DNA of 64,000 bases. Source: Polaromonas glacialis (GTDB taxonomy: Bacteria; Pseudomonadota; Gammaproteobacteria; Burkholderiales; Burkholderiaceae_C). The stretch covers positions 706,242 to 770,241 of the forward strand of contig NZ_KL448323.1 of assembly GCF_000709345.1 (NCBI RefSeq), read 5' to 3'. The position numbers were made by a program, and so were the translations under genes. Position 1 is the first letter of the stretch. Each line of letters starts with the position of its first letter. The notes beneath the pieces were generated by a model. It saw only the letters and a list, made by a program, of their open reading frames with translations, ran no database searches and was not told the DNA's origin. Shown here piece by piece: positions 8,980-16,608 of this stretch.

Positions 8980-9768
8980 TTATCCAAGAATGCGGGCGTA
9001 CAGGGTGGTCACCCGGTCCATCGCCTGCAGCAGGTTTTCACTGGTGACAAATACATCCGATGCGGCTTTGGCGCTGTTGATCCGCGCTTTCAGGGCGTTG
9101 TCGAAAAACAGCCACTGGCCATCGGCCAGCGCCAGCGTCTGCTTGATTTCCGGCGTGGCTTCGGGCGCGTTGCGCAGCAGCTCCAGCGCTGGAATGAATT
9201 CATCCCGGGCCTTGGCCATCTCGCGCAGGCTCGCGGCGCTGTCCACATTCCAGGCATTGGCCAGGTAGAACTGCGCCATGCGCTGCGACAGCATGCGCTG
9301 GCGGCCGGCCACATTGACCAGTTTGGCGCCCGGCTTGCCCGATTGCAGTTCGTACAGCCCAGTGCCCTTGTGCGCCAGCGCCAGCACCTTGCCGGCCTGC
9401 TCTAACAGGGGCTTGCCCAGGTCTTTTGACGGCGCAGATCCCACCAGCAGGGTTTTGTAGCCCGACCAGGCTGATTCGAGTTGCACGTAGGTATCGCGGG
9501 TTTCGCCCGCCGGTGCAAAGGACTTGAGTTCGGTCAGCTGGCGGTCGAACAGTGCTATCGACTGGTCCAGCACGCGGCGCGCGGACTCGACCTCGACGCC
9601 CTGGCCCAGGCCCATCCACGCCTTGGCCATGCGCTGCGACAGCATGCGCTGGCGGCCCGCCTTGTTGATCGCGTCGCCCAGGTTGCTGACCTGGGCATGG
9701 CTTGCGCCTGCGCTTGCCAGGGCCAGGGTGGCGCCGCAAAAGCTGCGGCGGGTCAATGCATTTTTCAT
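8980..9768 (-). CDS. exported tandem PilJ/NarX-type N-terminal sensor-domain protein
   Basis: This 262-residue protein has a Tat-like leader (TRRSF followed by a hydrophobic run ending ASHA) and is predicted periplasmic. It contains two copies of the type IV pili methyl-accepting N-terminal motif: INKAGRQRMLSQRMAK at residues 34-49 and NVAGRQRMLSQRMAQ near 152-166. There is no signalling domain and no further membrane helix. The motif resembles the nitrate-binding P-box of NarX/NarQ (INKAGSLRMQSYRL from memory). Placement between nirB (10 bp) and nirD (16 bp) supports a role as nitrate/nitrite-binding protein, but this is inference. The ATG at 9768 is chosen for the leader; the longer frame to 9927 is antisense-composition sequence inside nirB. 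Confidence 0.8.
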   Translation of the reverse strand: MKNALTRRSFCGATLALASAGASHAQVSNLGDAINKAGRQRMLSQRMAKAWMGLGQGVEVESARRVLDQSIALFDRQLTELKSFAPAGETRDTYVQLESAWSGYKTLLVGSAPSKDLGKPLLEQAGKVLALAHKGTGLYELQSGKPGAKLVNVAGRQRMLSQRMAQFYLANAWNVDSAASLREMAKARDEFIPALELLRNAPEATPEIKQTLALADGQWLFFDNALKARINSAKAASDVFVTSENLLQAMDRVTTLYARILG

Positions 9769-9778
9769 TGGGTGGTCT

Positions 9779-12226
9779 TCAGGCTGGAATGGCGTTGAAC
9801 TGGCGCGTATCCACGGCCGCGTCCTTGTGCTCGAACCAGGGGTCGGGCTCACCGTCGAGCGAGAACTGCAGCCGGTCCCACAGCGCTTTTCTGCGCTCGT
9901 TGTCTTCGAGCACCTGCTTCTTGACATGCTCCAGCCCGACCCGGTGGATGTAATGCACCGTGCGCTCCAGGTACCAGCCTTCCTCGCGGTAGAGCTGCAA
10001 AAACGCGCCGCTGTACTCCATCACTTCCTCGCTGGTCTTGAGCTTGACCAGGAACTGGGCCACCTCGGTCTTGATGCCGCCGTTGCCGCCCACGTACAGC
10101 TCCCAGCCCGAGTCCACCCCGACGATGCCGATGTCCTTGATGCCGGCCTCGGCGCAGTTGCGCGGGCAGCCGCTGACCGCCAGCTTGACCTTGTGCGGCG
10201 AGTACATGGCCCACAGCGCGCGTTCCAGGTCCTTGCCCATCTGGGTCGAGTCCTGCGTACCAAAGCGGCACCATTCGCTGCCCACGCAGGTCTTCACGGT
10301 GCGCAGCGACTTGGCATAGGCAAAGCCGCTGGGCATGCCGATGTCCTTCCAGACATTGGCCAGGTCTTCTTTCTTCACGCCCAGCAGGTCGATGCGCTGG
10401 CCGCCCGTGACCTTGACGGTGGGAATGCTGTATTTGTCGGCCGCGTCGGCGATGCGGCGCAACTCGTCGGGCGTGGTGTGGCCGCCCCACATGCGCGGAA
10501 TCACGCTGTAGGTGCCGTCTTTCTGGATGTTGGCGTGGCTGCGCTCGTTGATGAAGCGGCTTTGCGGGTCGTCCTTCGCTTCCTTGGGCCAGCTGCTGAT
10601 CAGGTAGTAGTTGATGGCCGGGCGGCAGCTGGCGCAGCCGTTGGGCGTGCGCCACTCCAGGAACTGGTAAACGTCGGCAATCGTCAGCAGCTTGCTGCCC
10701 CGGATCGCGTCGCGCACCGCCTGGTGGCCGTGGTCGGTGCAGCCGCACATGGCTTTCAGCTTGGGCGTGGCCGAGTAGTCGCCGCCGGCGGTGAACATGA
10801 GGATCTGCTCGACCAGCCCGGTGCATGAGCCGCAGCTGGCGCTGGCCTTGGTGTGCTTGCGCACCTCGTCCAGCGTAAAGAGACCCTTGTCCTTGATGGC
10901 CTTGCAGATCGTGCCCTTGTTCACGCCGTTGCAGCCGCAGACCTCGGCGCTGTCAGGCATGGAAGCTGCCTTGTTGTGGCCTTCATGGCCCACGTCGCCG
11001 ATGTTGGACTCGCCAAACATCAGCTTGTCGCGGATTTCGGCCACGCTGCGGCCGTCGCGCAGCAGCTTGAAGTAGTAGCTGCCATCGACCGTGTCGCCGT
11101 ACAGGCAGGCGCCGACCAGCTTGTCGTCCTTGATCACCAGCTTTTTGTACACGCCGCCAAACGGGTCGCTCATGATGATTTCTTCGGTGCCCTCGCCACC
11201 TGTGAAATTGCCGGCTGAAAACAGGTCGATGCCGGTGACTTTGAGTTTGGTCGAGGTCAGCGAGCCGGTGTAGCGGCCGATGCCGAACATCGCCAGGTGG
11301 TTGGCCAGCACCTTGCCTTGCTCGAACAGCGGCGCGACCAGGCCGTAGGCGATGCCCCGGTGCGCGGCGCATTCGCCGACGGCGTAGATGCGCGCGTCGG
11401 TGGTGGTCTGCATGGTGTCGCTCACGACGATGCCGCGGTTCACATGCAGGCGCATTGTTTCGGCCAGCCCGGTGTTGGGGCGGATGCCGACGGCCATGCA
11501 GACCAGGTCGGCCGGGACCTCTAGGCCGTCCTTGAATTTCACTGCCTTGACGCGGCCGTCCTCGCCGCCGACCAACTCTTGCGTGTTCGCGCCAATCAGG
11601 AATTTCATGCCGCGCTCGGCCAGCGACTTTTGCAGCAGCTTGCCGGCCACGTCGTCGAGCTGGCGCTCCATCAGCCAGTCGCCCACATGCACCACGGTCA
11701 CCTCCATGCCGCGCTTCATCAGGCCGTTGGCCGCTTCCAGGCCCAGCAGCCCGCCGCCGATGACGACGGCGTGCTTGTAGATGACGGCCGCATCGATCAT
11801 GGCCTGCGTGTCGGCGATGTCGCGGTAGGCGAGCACGCCTTTCAGGTCCTTGCCCGGGATCGGCAGGATGAAGGGGTTGGAGCCGGTCGCCATGATCAGG
11901 CGGTCGTATTCGGCGCTGACGGTTTCGCCAGCGGCGTTGGCGGCATGCACCACGCGGCGCACGCGGTCCACGCTGGTCACGGTCCAGCCGGCGTGCAGCG
12001 TGATGTGGTTGTCCGTGTACCAGGACCAGTCGTTCAGCACGATTTCATCGAGTGTCTGCTCGCCGGCCAGCACGGGCGAGAGCAGGATGCGGTTGTAGTT
12101 GGGATGCGGCTCGGCGCCGAACACCGTGATGTCGTAGAGCTCGGGCGCAATCTTGAGCAGTTCCTCCAGCGCGCGCACGCCGGCCATGCCGTTACCAATC
12201 ATTACCAGTCTGGATTTTTTCATCAT
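9779..12226 (-). CDS. nirB: assimilatory nitrite reductase (NADH) large subunit
   Basis: This 815-residue enzyme carries out six-electron reduction of nitrite to ammonium in the cytoplasm. In order it has an FAD/NAD module (LVMIGNGMAGVRALEELL, later VVIGGGLLGLEAANGL), two BFD-type [2Fe-2S] segments (CGCNGVNKGTIC...SCGSC and CGCTDHGH...CASC), and a siroheme/[4Fe-4S] domain with CVGSEWCRFG and SGCPRNCAEAG. The start is MMKKSRLV at 12226; upstream in-frame sequence belongs to the leader RNA and terminator. It is the first gene of the operon nirB-PilJN-nirD-nasA-ybiB-cobA, behind a sigma-54-type promoter and an ANTAR-type attenuator. Confidence 0.95.
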   Translation of the reverse strand: MMKKSRLVMIGNGMAGVRALEELLKIAPELYDITVFGAEPHPNYNRILLSPVLAGEQTLDEIVLNDWSWYTDNHITLHAGWTVTSVDRVRRVVHAANAAGETVSAEYDRLIMATGSNPFILPIPGKDLKGVLAYRDIADTQAMIDAAVIYKHAVVIGGGLLGLEAANGLMKRGMEVTVVHVGDWLMERQLDDVAGKLLQKSLAERGMKFLIGANTQELVGGEDGRVKAVKFKDGLEVPADLVCMAVGIRPNTGLAETMRLHVNRGIVVSDTMQTTTDARIYAVGECAAHRGIAYGLVAPLFEQGKVLANHLAMFGIGRYTGSLTSTKLKVTGIDLFSAGNFTGGEGTEEIIMSDPFGGVYKKLVIKDDKLVGACLYGDTVDGSYYFKLLRDGRSVAEIRDKLMFGESNIGDVGHEGHNKAASMPDSAEVCGCNGVNKGTICKAIKDKGLFTLDEVRKHTKASASCGSCTGLVEQILMFTAGGDYSATPKLKAMCGCTDHGHQAVRDAIRGSKLLTIADVYQFLEWRTPNGCASCRPAINYYLISSWPKEAKDDPQSRFINERSHANIQKDGTYSVIPRMWGGHTTPDELRRIADAADKYSIPTVKVTGGQRIDLLGVKKEDLANVWKDIGMPSGFAYAKSLRTVKTCVGSEWCRFGTQDSTQMGKDLERALWAMYSPHKVKLAVSGCPRNCAEAGIKDIGIVGVDSGWELYVGGNGGIKTEVAQFLVKLKTSEEVMEYSGAFLQLYREEGWYLERTVHYIHRVGLEHVKKQVLEDNERRKALWDRLQFSLDGEPDPWFEHKDAAVDTRQFNAIPA

Positions 12227-12245
12227 GACACCCGTAGGCAGTTCG

Positions 12246-12310
12246 CAAAAACAAAAAAGGCGTCCGCACGGTTTGCCAGGGCCTGAAGCCGGCATGTCCG
12301 TGGGGACGCC
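12246..12310 (-). terminator. intrinsic terminator (attenuator) in the nirB leader
   Basis: On the minus strand GGCGTCC at 12310-12304 pairs with GGACGCC at 12265-12259. After one C-C mismatch the stem extends by CACGG/CCGTG, giving about 12 bp. It is followed at once by six T, a G and five more T. It lies between the promoter and the nirB start codon, so it must be read through for expression. Its left arm is shared with the upstream P2 hairpin, making the two structures mutually exclusive. Confidence 0.85.
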
Positions 12311-12370
12311 ATCGTCCTGTCTGCCCAATCCGCCATTGCACCGGGCATACATGCCGCCAGCATTGGCAGC
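12304..12370 (-). ncRNA. ANTAR-type tandem-hairpin leader RNA of nirB (NasT target)
   Basis: P1 (12370-12353) is GCTGCC, loop AATGCT, GGCGGC: a six-base-pair stem with a hexaloop having A at position 1 and G at position 4, the ANTAR recognition signature. P2 (12317-12304) is GGAC, loop GATGGC, GTCC; it has G4 but G rather than A at loop position 1. P2 uses the terminator left arm (GGCGTCC), so stabilising P2 by an ANTAR protein would prevent termination. This matches the known NasT/NasR antitermination mechanism. Confidence 0.78.
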
Positions 12371-12381
12371 GGCTTAGTTTA

Positions 12382-12397
12382 TGCAAGGGTTGTGCCA
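12382..12397 (-). promoter_or_regulatory. sigma-54 (-24/-12) promoter of the nirB operon
   Basis: The minus strand reads TGGCACAACCCTTGCA, matching TGGCAC-N5-TTGCW exactly, with ten bases between the GG and GC doublets. The predicted transcript start is near 12371, one base before hairpin P1. Sigma-54 dependence implies an enhancer-binding activator, most simply NtrC under nitrogen limitation. Confidence 0.88.
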
Positions 12398-12461
12398 TGT
12401 CTTTTCATTTTTCCATTTATGAATGAAAAGTATTGTTTGCGCATATCAGATAAGCATATTT

Positions 12462-12500
12462 AGCTATTAAAAATATAGCTGATAACGAGCGCTGCCAGCG
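12462..12500. repeat. copy of the dispersed palindromic repeat
   Basis: The sequence AGCTATTAAAAATATAGCT followed by GATAACGAGCGCTGCCAGCG shares the AGCTATTAA(N)nTAGC core with copies near 19930, 33380, 57915 and 61685. It lies in the 520-bp divergent region between nirB and the CBS-domain gene. Confidence 0.6.
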
Positions 12501-12536
12501 TCCTGCGTGGTGCATCCGCGCCTTGCAATTGTGCGT

Positions 12537-12553
12537 TGCACCATGCCTGTGGT
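12537..12553 (+). promoter_or_regulatory. possible NtrC half-conserved binding site upstream of nirB
   Basis: TGCACCATGCCTGTGGT fits GCAC-N7-GTGC with one mismatch in the second half. It is about 145 bp upstream of the -24 element, a normal enhancer distance. A second TGGTGCA half-site lies near 12508. This is weak evidence on its own. Confidence 0.35.
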
Positions 12554-12621
12554 TGCCGGCGCGGCCGCAGCGGGGAGCGCGCCGGGTTTTCTCCTTGCAG
12601 CTTTTGTGCGTTTAACCCGCT

Positions 12622-12683
12622 TGCAAGAGGCCTGAAAGTTTTCAACATCAAAATCAGCCTTTGCTGCTTGCAGGCCTCTTGCA
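12622..12683. repeat. 13-bp perfect inverted repeat with 36-bp spacer
   Basis: TGCAAGAGGCCTG at 12622-12634 is exactly complementary to CAGGCCTCTTGCA at 12671-12683. It lies 64 bp before the CBS-domain gene. The long spacer and lack of a T tract argue against a terminator. It could be a paired operator, a leader RNA stem or the ends of a small decayed element; nothing in the spacer decides between these. Confidence 0.6.
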
Positions 12684-12746
12684 TTGCCTGTGTAAATGGC
12701 CCGAAACTCGCATGTGCATGTTCACTGTTTCAAGAGGGAGCTATCT

Positions 12747-13187
12747 ATGACCGCTGTTGCCGACATTCTTAAAGCCAAGGGCGACGCCATCGTCCATTCG
12801 ATCAGGCCGGACGACTCGGTCTTCGATGCGCTGCAGCGCATGGCCGACAAGGGCATTGGCGCCTTGCTCGTCATGGAAGGCGAGCGGATTGTCGGCATCG
12901 TCACCGAGCGCGACTATGCCCGCAAGATTGCCCTCAAGGGACGCACCTCGGCGCTGACGCAGGTGCGCGATGTCATGACCACGTCGGTGATGTTCGTCAA
13001 GCCCAGCCAGACCAGCGAGGAGTGCATGGCGCTGATGACCGACAACCGGCTGCGCCACCTGCCTGTCGTCAAGGACGACAAGCTGGTCGGCCTGATTTCA
13101 ATCGGCGACCTGGTCAAGGACATCATTTCCGAGCAGAAATTCGTCATCGAGCAGCTTGAGCACTACATTTCCGGCCAGCGTATTTAA
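12747..13187 (+). CDS. two-CBS-domain protein
   Basis: This 146-residue soluble protein is built almost entirely of two CBS motifs: residues ~10-65 (VHSIRPDDSVFDALQRMADK, GIVTERDYARK) and ~75-130 (VMTTSVMFVKPSQTSEE, RLRHLPVVKDDKLVGLIS). CBS pairs bind adenine nucleotides or SAM and usually act as energy or redox sensors. The start ATG follows GAGGGAG at a good distance; the upstream in-frame ATG at 12696 lacks a ribosome site. It is divergent from nirB and precedes the PP2C-kinase gene by 97 bp. A regulatory link with nitrate assimilation is only suggested by location. Confidence 0.85.
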   Translation: MTAVADILKAKGDAIVHSIRPDDSVFDALQRMADKGIGALLVMEGERIVGIVTERDYARKIALKGRTSALTQVRDVMTTSVMFVKPSQTSEECMALMTDNRLRHLPVVKDDKLVGLISIGDLVKDIISEQKFVIEQLEHYISGQRI

Positions 13188-13284
13188 GCAAGCCCCACCG
13201 TCCGGTGCAAACTGCCAACCAGGCTTTTAATCTGATGCTTGTGGTGCACCAAAATTGGGCATGCGACTTGCTTGGCCTTGGTGC

Positions 13285-15036
13285 ATGGCATTCAACATAG
13301 ACATCGGCTTTGCAACACAGGCAGGGCGCAAGACCCCCAATGAAGATTTTTGCGCCGCCATGCTGCCCGACCCGGGGCAGGAAGGCATGGGCTCCATCGT
13401 GGCGATTGCCGATGGCGTGAGCGCCGGCGGCATGGGCCGGGAAGCCGCCCAGACCACGGTCACCAGCCTGGTGCGCGACTACTACGCCACGCCCGAAACC
13501 TGGGACACCACCGTGGCGCTGGACCGGATCATCGCCGCCCAGAACGCCTGGCTGGCCAGCATCAACCGGCGCCGCCAGCCGGTCATGGGGCTGACCACGC
13601 TGACCGCGCTGGTGCTCTGCGGCCAGTCCTACACGATGGCGCATGTGGGCGATTCGCGGGCCTATCTGCTGCGCGGCGGCGAGATGCTCCAGCTGACCCA
13701 CGACCACGTGGTCAACCATCCGGATTTCAGGCATCAGTTGCTGCGTTCGGTGGGCGCCGAAGACCATGTGGTGGTGGACTACCTGCAGGGCGAACTGCTG
13801 GTGGGCGACGTGTTCGTGCTGGTGACCGACGGGGTGCATGGCGTGCTGAGCGACCGCCGCTTGCAGGTCTTGTCCAGCCTTCAGGCCACCGACAGCGCGC
13901 CGCTGGCCAGCCAGAACATCGTCGATGCGGCACTGGCCGCCGGCAGCCAGGACAATGTCACGGCCGTCGTGGTGCGGGTGCTGGGCCTGCTCGACGCCAG
14001 CCTGCCCGATGTCAACCGCATGGCCCAGGGCCTGCCGATTCCGCCGCGCCTGATGAAGGTGGGTGAGGTGATCGACGGTTTTTGCGTGACGGCGCTGGTC
14101 GCCGACAGCGGCATCAATTTGCTCTACCAGGTGCGCGATGGCGCCAGCCAGGCGCTGTATGCCTTGAAAACGCTGCACCCCGCGCGTGCGCATGACGCGC
14201 AGGAGCGCACCATGCTGGCGCATGAAGCCTGGCTGGCCACCCGCATGCAGACCGGCCGCGCGGCGGACCATCTGGTGCATCTTCACGAACGCCTGCCGGG
14301 CGCCCGGGAGCGCACCGCCTTTTACCTGCTGTATGACTGGCACACCGGCGAAACGCTGCAGCAGCAGCTGGACCGTGGCCAGAAGTTCACGGTGCAGCAA
14401 GCGCTGGCCGCCGCCACCCAGACCGCCCAGGCGCTGGGCCGGCTGCACCGCCAGTGCGTGATTCACCGCGACATCAAGCCGGCCAACCTGCACCAGGGCA
14501 AGGACGGCGTGCTGCGGCTGCTGGACCTGGGCGTGGCGCTGAGCGGGCGCGAACCCGAGTCGATGCGCAAGCTGCATGCCGGCACGCCGAGCTTCATCAA
14601 CCCGGAGCAGTGGGGCTACAGCGCGGTGGCGGCCGTGGGGCAGGAGGAGCTGCCCGATGCGCAAAGCGACCTGTTCGCGCTGGGCGTGACGCTGTACCAG
14701 TTGCTGACGGCACGGTTGCCGTATGGCGAGGTGCTGCCTTACCAGTCGGGCCGCTATTACCGCGACCCGGTGCCGCCCAGCCGCATCAGCCCGGAGGTGC
14801 CGATCTGGCTGGACCACATCGTGCTGAAAGCAGTGGCGCGCGACAAGCGCAAGCGCTTTGAAACCGCCGAGGAGTTGCTTCTGGCGCTGGAGCGGGGGGC
14901 TTCGCGGCCCTTGACGGCGCCGCAGGCGTCTGCCTTGCTGCAGCGCGACCCGACGGCGGTGTGGAAATTGGCGCTGGGGGTGTCGCTGCTGTTCAATTTA
15001 TTGCTGGTTTATTGGTTACTGTTCTTGCCGAAGTAG
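13285..15036 (+). CDS. PP2C phosphatase - serine/threonine kinase fusion protein with C-terminal membrane anchor
   Basis: The protein has 583 residues. Residues ~1-240 form a PP2C-type phosphatase (GRKTPNEDFCA, IVAIADGVSAGGMG, AHVGDSRAYLLRGG, LVTDGV, QDNVTAVVVRV). Residues ~260-560 form a Hanks-type kinase with the lysine in YALKTLHP, catalytic loop VIHRDIKPANL, a DLG in place of DFG, and GTPSFINPEQWG. The last ~20 residues are a hydrophobic helix (VSLLFNLLLVYWLLFLP), so both catalytic domains should face the cytoplasm. The start is uncertain; ATG 13261 is also possible. It is convergent with narK and lies between the two nitrate operons, suggesting regulation of nitrate uptake or reduction. 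No substrate can be read from sequence. Confidence 0.9.
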   Translation: MAFNIDIGFATQAGRKTPNEDFCAAMLPDPGQEGMGSIVAIADGVSAGGMGREAAQTTVTSLVRDYYATPETWDTTVALDRIIAAQNAWLASINRRRQPVMGLTTLTALVLCGQSYTMAHVGDSRAYLLRGGEMLQLTHDHVVNHPDFRHQLLRSVGAEDHVVVDYLQGELLVGDVFVLVTDGVHGVLSDRRLQVLSSLQATDSAPLASQNIVDAALAAGSQDNVTAVVVRVLGLLDASLPDVNRMAQGLPIPPRLMKVGEVIDGFCVTALVADSGINLLYQVRDGASQALYALKTLHPARAHDAQERTMLAHEAWLATRMQTGRAADHLVHLHERLPGARERTAFYLLYDWHTGETLQQQLDRGQKFTVQQALAAATQTAQALGRLHRQCVIHRDIKPANLHQGKDGVLRLLDLGVALSGREPESMRKLHAGTPSFINPEQWGYSAVAAVGQEELPDAQSDLFALGVTLYQLLTARLPYGEVLPYQSGRYYRDPVPPSRISPEVPIWLDHIVLKAVARDKRKRFETAEELLLALERGASRPLTAPQASALLQRDPTAVWKLALGVSLLFNLLLVYWLLFLPK

Positions 15037-15125
15037 GGCGTTCTTGTTGAAAGTGGCCTTTTGCGCAATGTTGTCGTGCTTGGGTAACTACTGAATTCAT
15101 AGCGCGGCTTTCGCTTCGCGAGCCT

Positions 15126-15151
15126 GCTGGCCGGGCTACCCCCCGGCCAGC
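15126..15151. other. strong hairpin between convergent genes
   Basis: GCTGGCCGGG pairs perfectly with CCCGGCCAGC across a six-base loop. It lies between the ends of the kinase gene and narK. Neither strand has a T tract, so it is not a canonical intrinsic terminator. It may block 3' exonucleases or act in bidirectional termination. Confidence 0.5.
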
Positions 15152-15234
15152 CAAACCAGGCAGGGTAAACAAATAACCAAACAAACCACAAGCGCAGCAG
15201 GAAGTCATAACCCAACCAAGCCAGAAAAATCCCG

Positions 15235-16449
15235 TCAAGCGGTTCGCGCCCGCCCACCCTTCTCAGCCCAGGTCCGCGTCCAGCGCATCTGCATCACCCG
15301 CAGCATCACCAGCATCGCCAGCGCCAGCACGGCAAACAGGAAAAATCCCCAGGCATACGTCCCGCCATACTGCTTCGACAAGCCCATCGCGCTCGGCACC
15401 AGGCCGCCGCCCAGCGCGCCGATCTCGCCGATCATCGACCCCGCAACAGCCGTCGCCAGCGGCCAGCGCAGCGGCACCAGCTGGAACAGCGCCCCGTTGC
15501 CAGCCCCCAGCGCCGCAAAGCACAGCATCACCAGCAGCGTCGTGGCCACCAGCGACGTGCCCGCCAGTCCGCACAGCGTCAGCGTGACCGCCACCGTGAC
15601 CAGCACCACGCTCAGCGTGTTGATGCCGCCCCAGCGGTCCGAGATCCAGCCGCCGAACACCCGCAGCGCCGCGCCCATGAAGGCCGCCAGCATCGTCAGC
15701 TGGCCCGCCTGCACCTTGCTGACCGAAAACTGGTCGTAGTAATAGGTCGGCAAAAACGTTGCCAGGCCGATGAAGCCGCCAAACGTCACCGCATAGATCA
15801 GGCTGAAGGCCCAGCCGTCTTTCTCATACAGGCAGGCAATGTGCTGCTTGAAGCTGGCGTGCTTGTCGAGGTCGTCGGGCTCCCTGGCGAACACGATCAT
15901 CACGACCATCGGAATGCTGATGGCGACAGCGGCAATGCCGTACACCGTGACCCAGCCAAAAGCCTGCGCCAGCGGCGGCGCGATCAGCACCGACACCGCC
16001 GTGCCGACGTTGCCGGCCCCCACCAAACCCATCGCCAGGCCCTTGTGACGTGCCGGAAACGAGCCCGAGCCCAGCGACAGCGCCACGCCGAAGCTGGCGC
16101 CGGCAATGCCCAGCAGCACGCCCATGGCCAGCAGGTCGTTGAAGCTCTTGACGAAAAAGAAGCCAAACAGCATGGCGACGGCAATCAGGCCCATCTCGAC
16201 CAGCGTGGCGTTCTTGCGGCCGATGTACTGCGACAGCAGGCCGAGCGGGAAGCGCATCAAGGCGCCGGCAATGATCGGCACCGACAGCATCAGCCCCTTT
16301 TGCGCCGGGCTCAGGTTGAAGGTTTCCGAGATGAAGGGCGCCATGGCGCCGTTGAGCACCCAGATGCAGCACGAGAACGCGAAATACAGGAAGGCGGCGA
16401 ACAGGGTGGGGGAGTGCCCCGATTTAAGGAATGTTCTGAAGAAGTTCAC
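15235..16449 (-). CDS. narK: NarK/NasA-type MFS nitrate/nitrite transporter
   Basis: This protein of about 404 residues is a 12-helix major facilitator of the nitrate/nitrite porter family. It has the GRKNATLVEMG loop-2 motif, GLVGAGNVGTAVSVL and GGWISDRWGGINTLS repeats. Start GTG at 16449 (VNFFRTFLKSGHSPTLFAAF) matches the family N-terminus; a TTG at 16515 would fall on the upstream hairpin. It is the last gene of the nrtABC-narK cluster, so this organism pairs an ATP-driven and a secondary nitrate carrier. It may also export nitrite. Confidence 0.88.
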   Translation of the reverse strand: MNFFRTFLKSGHSPTLFAAFLYFAFSCCIWVLNGAMAPFISETFNLSPAQKGLMLSVPIIAGALMRFPLGLLSQYIGRKNATLVEMGLIAVAMLFGFFFVKSFNDLLAMGVLLGIAGASFGVALSLGSGSFPARHKGLAMGLVGAGNVGTAVSVLIAPPLAQAFGWVTVYGIAAVAISIPMVVMIVFAREPDDLDKHASFKQHIACLYEKDGWAFSLIYAVTFGGFIGLATFLPTYYYDQFSVSKVQAGQLTMLAAFMGAALRVFGGWISDRWGGINTLSVVLVTVAVTLTLCGLAGTSLVATTLLVMLCFAALGAGNGALFQLVPLRWPLATAVAGSMIGEIGALGGGLVPSAMGLSKQYGGTYAWGFFLFAVLALAMLVMLRVMQMRWTRTWAEKGGRARTA

Positions 16450-16513
16450 GGGAAGGTGCTTGTGAAAATAGGTGCTTTTGCCAGTTTCGCGGCTGCACGG
16501 TGTAGTGCCAAAC

Positions 16514-16556
16514 AAGAAAACTGGTGCCCGCCCAAAGCGGGTGCATCCAGTTTTTT
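16514..16556 (-). terminator. hairpin between nrtC and narK
   Basis: An imperfect stem (AAAACTGG / CCAGTTTT outside, CCCGC / GCGGG inside, loop TTTGG) is followed on the minus strand by TTTTCTTG; the plus strand also ends in six T. It should reduce read-through from nrtC into narK, setting lower narK expression, or separate narK into its own unit. Confidence 0.6.
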
Positions 16557-16608
16557 CAGCGCCCGGCTAATCGGGCTGGTGGGCGTTTGACGCGTAAGTT
16601 TCTGCGGC

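Noticed and set aside
12246-12310. terminator of the CBS gene side or end of another transcript
   Set aside because: The T tract is on the minus strand, between the nirB promoter and start codon, so it is an attenuator.
13144-14817. 557-codon minus-strand frame opposite the phosphatase-kinase gene
   Set aside because: Antisense to a gene with complete PP2C and kinase motifs; no domain of its own.
15037-15234. possible small gene between the kinase gene and narK
   Set aside because: Short frames only, with no ribosome site; the region holds a strong hairpin and nothing else clear.
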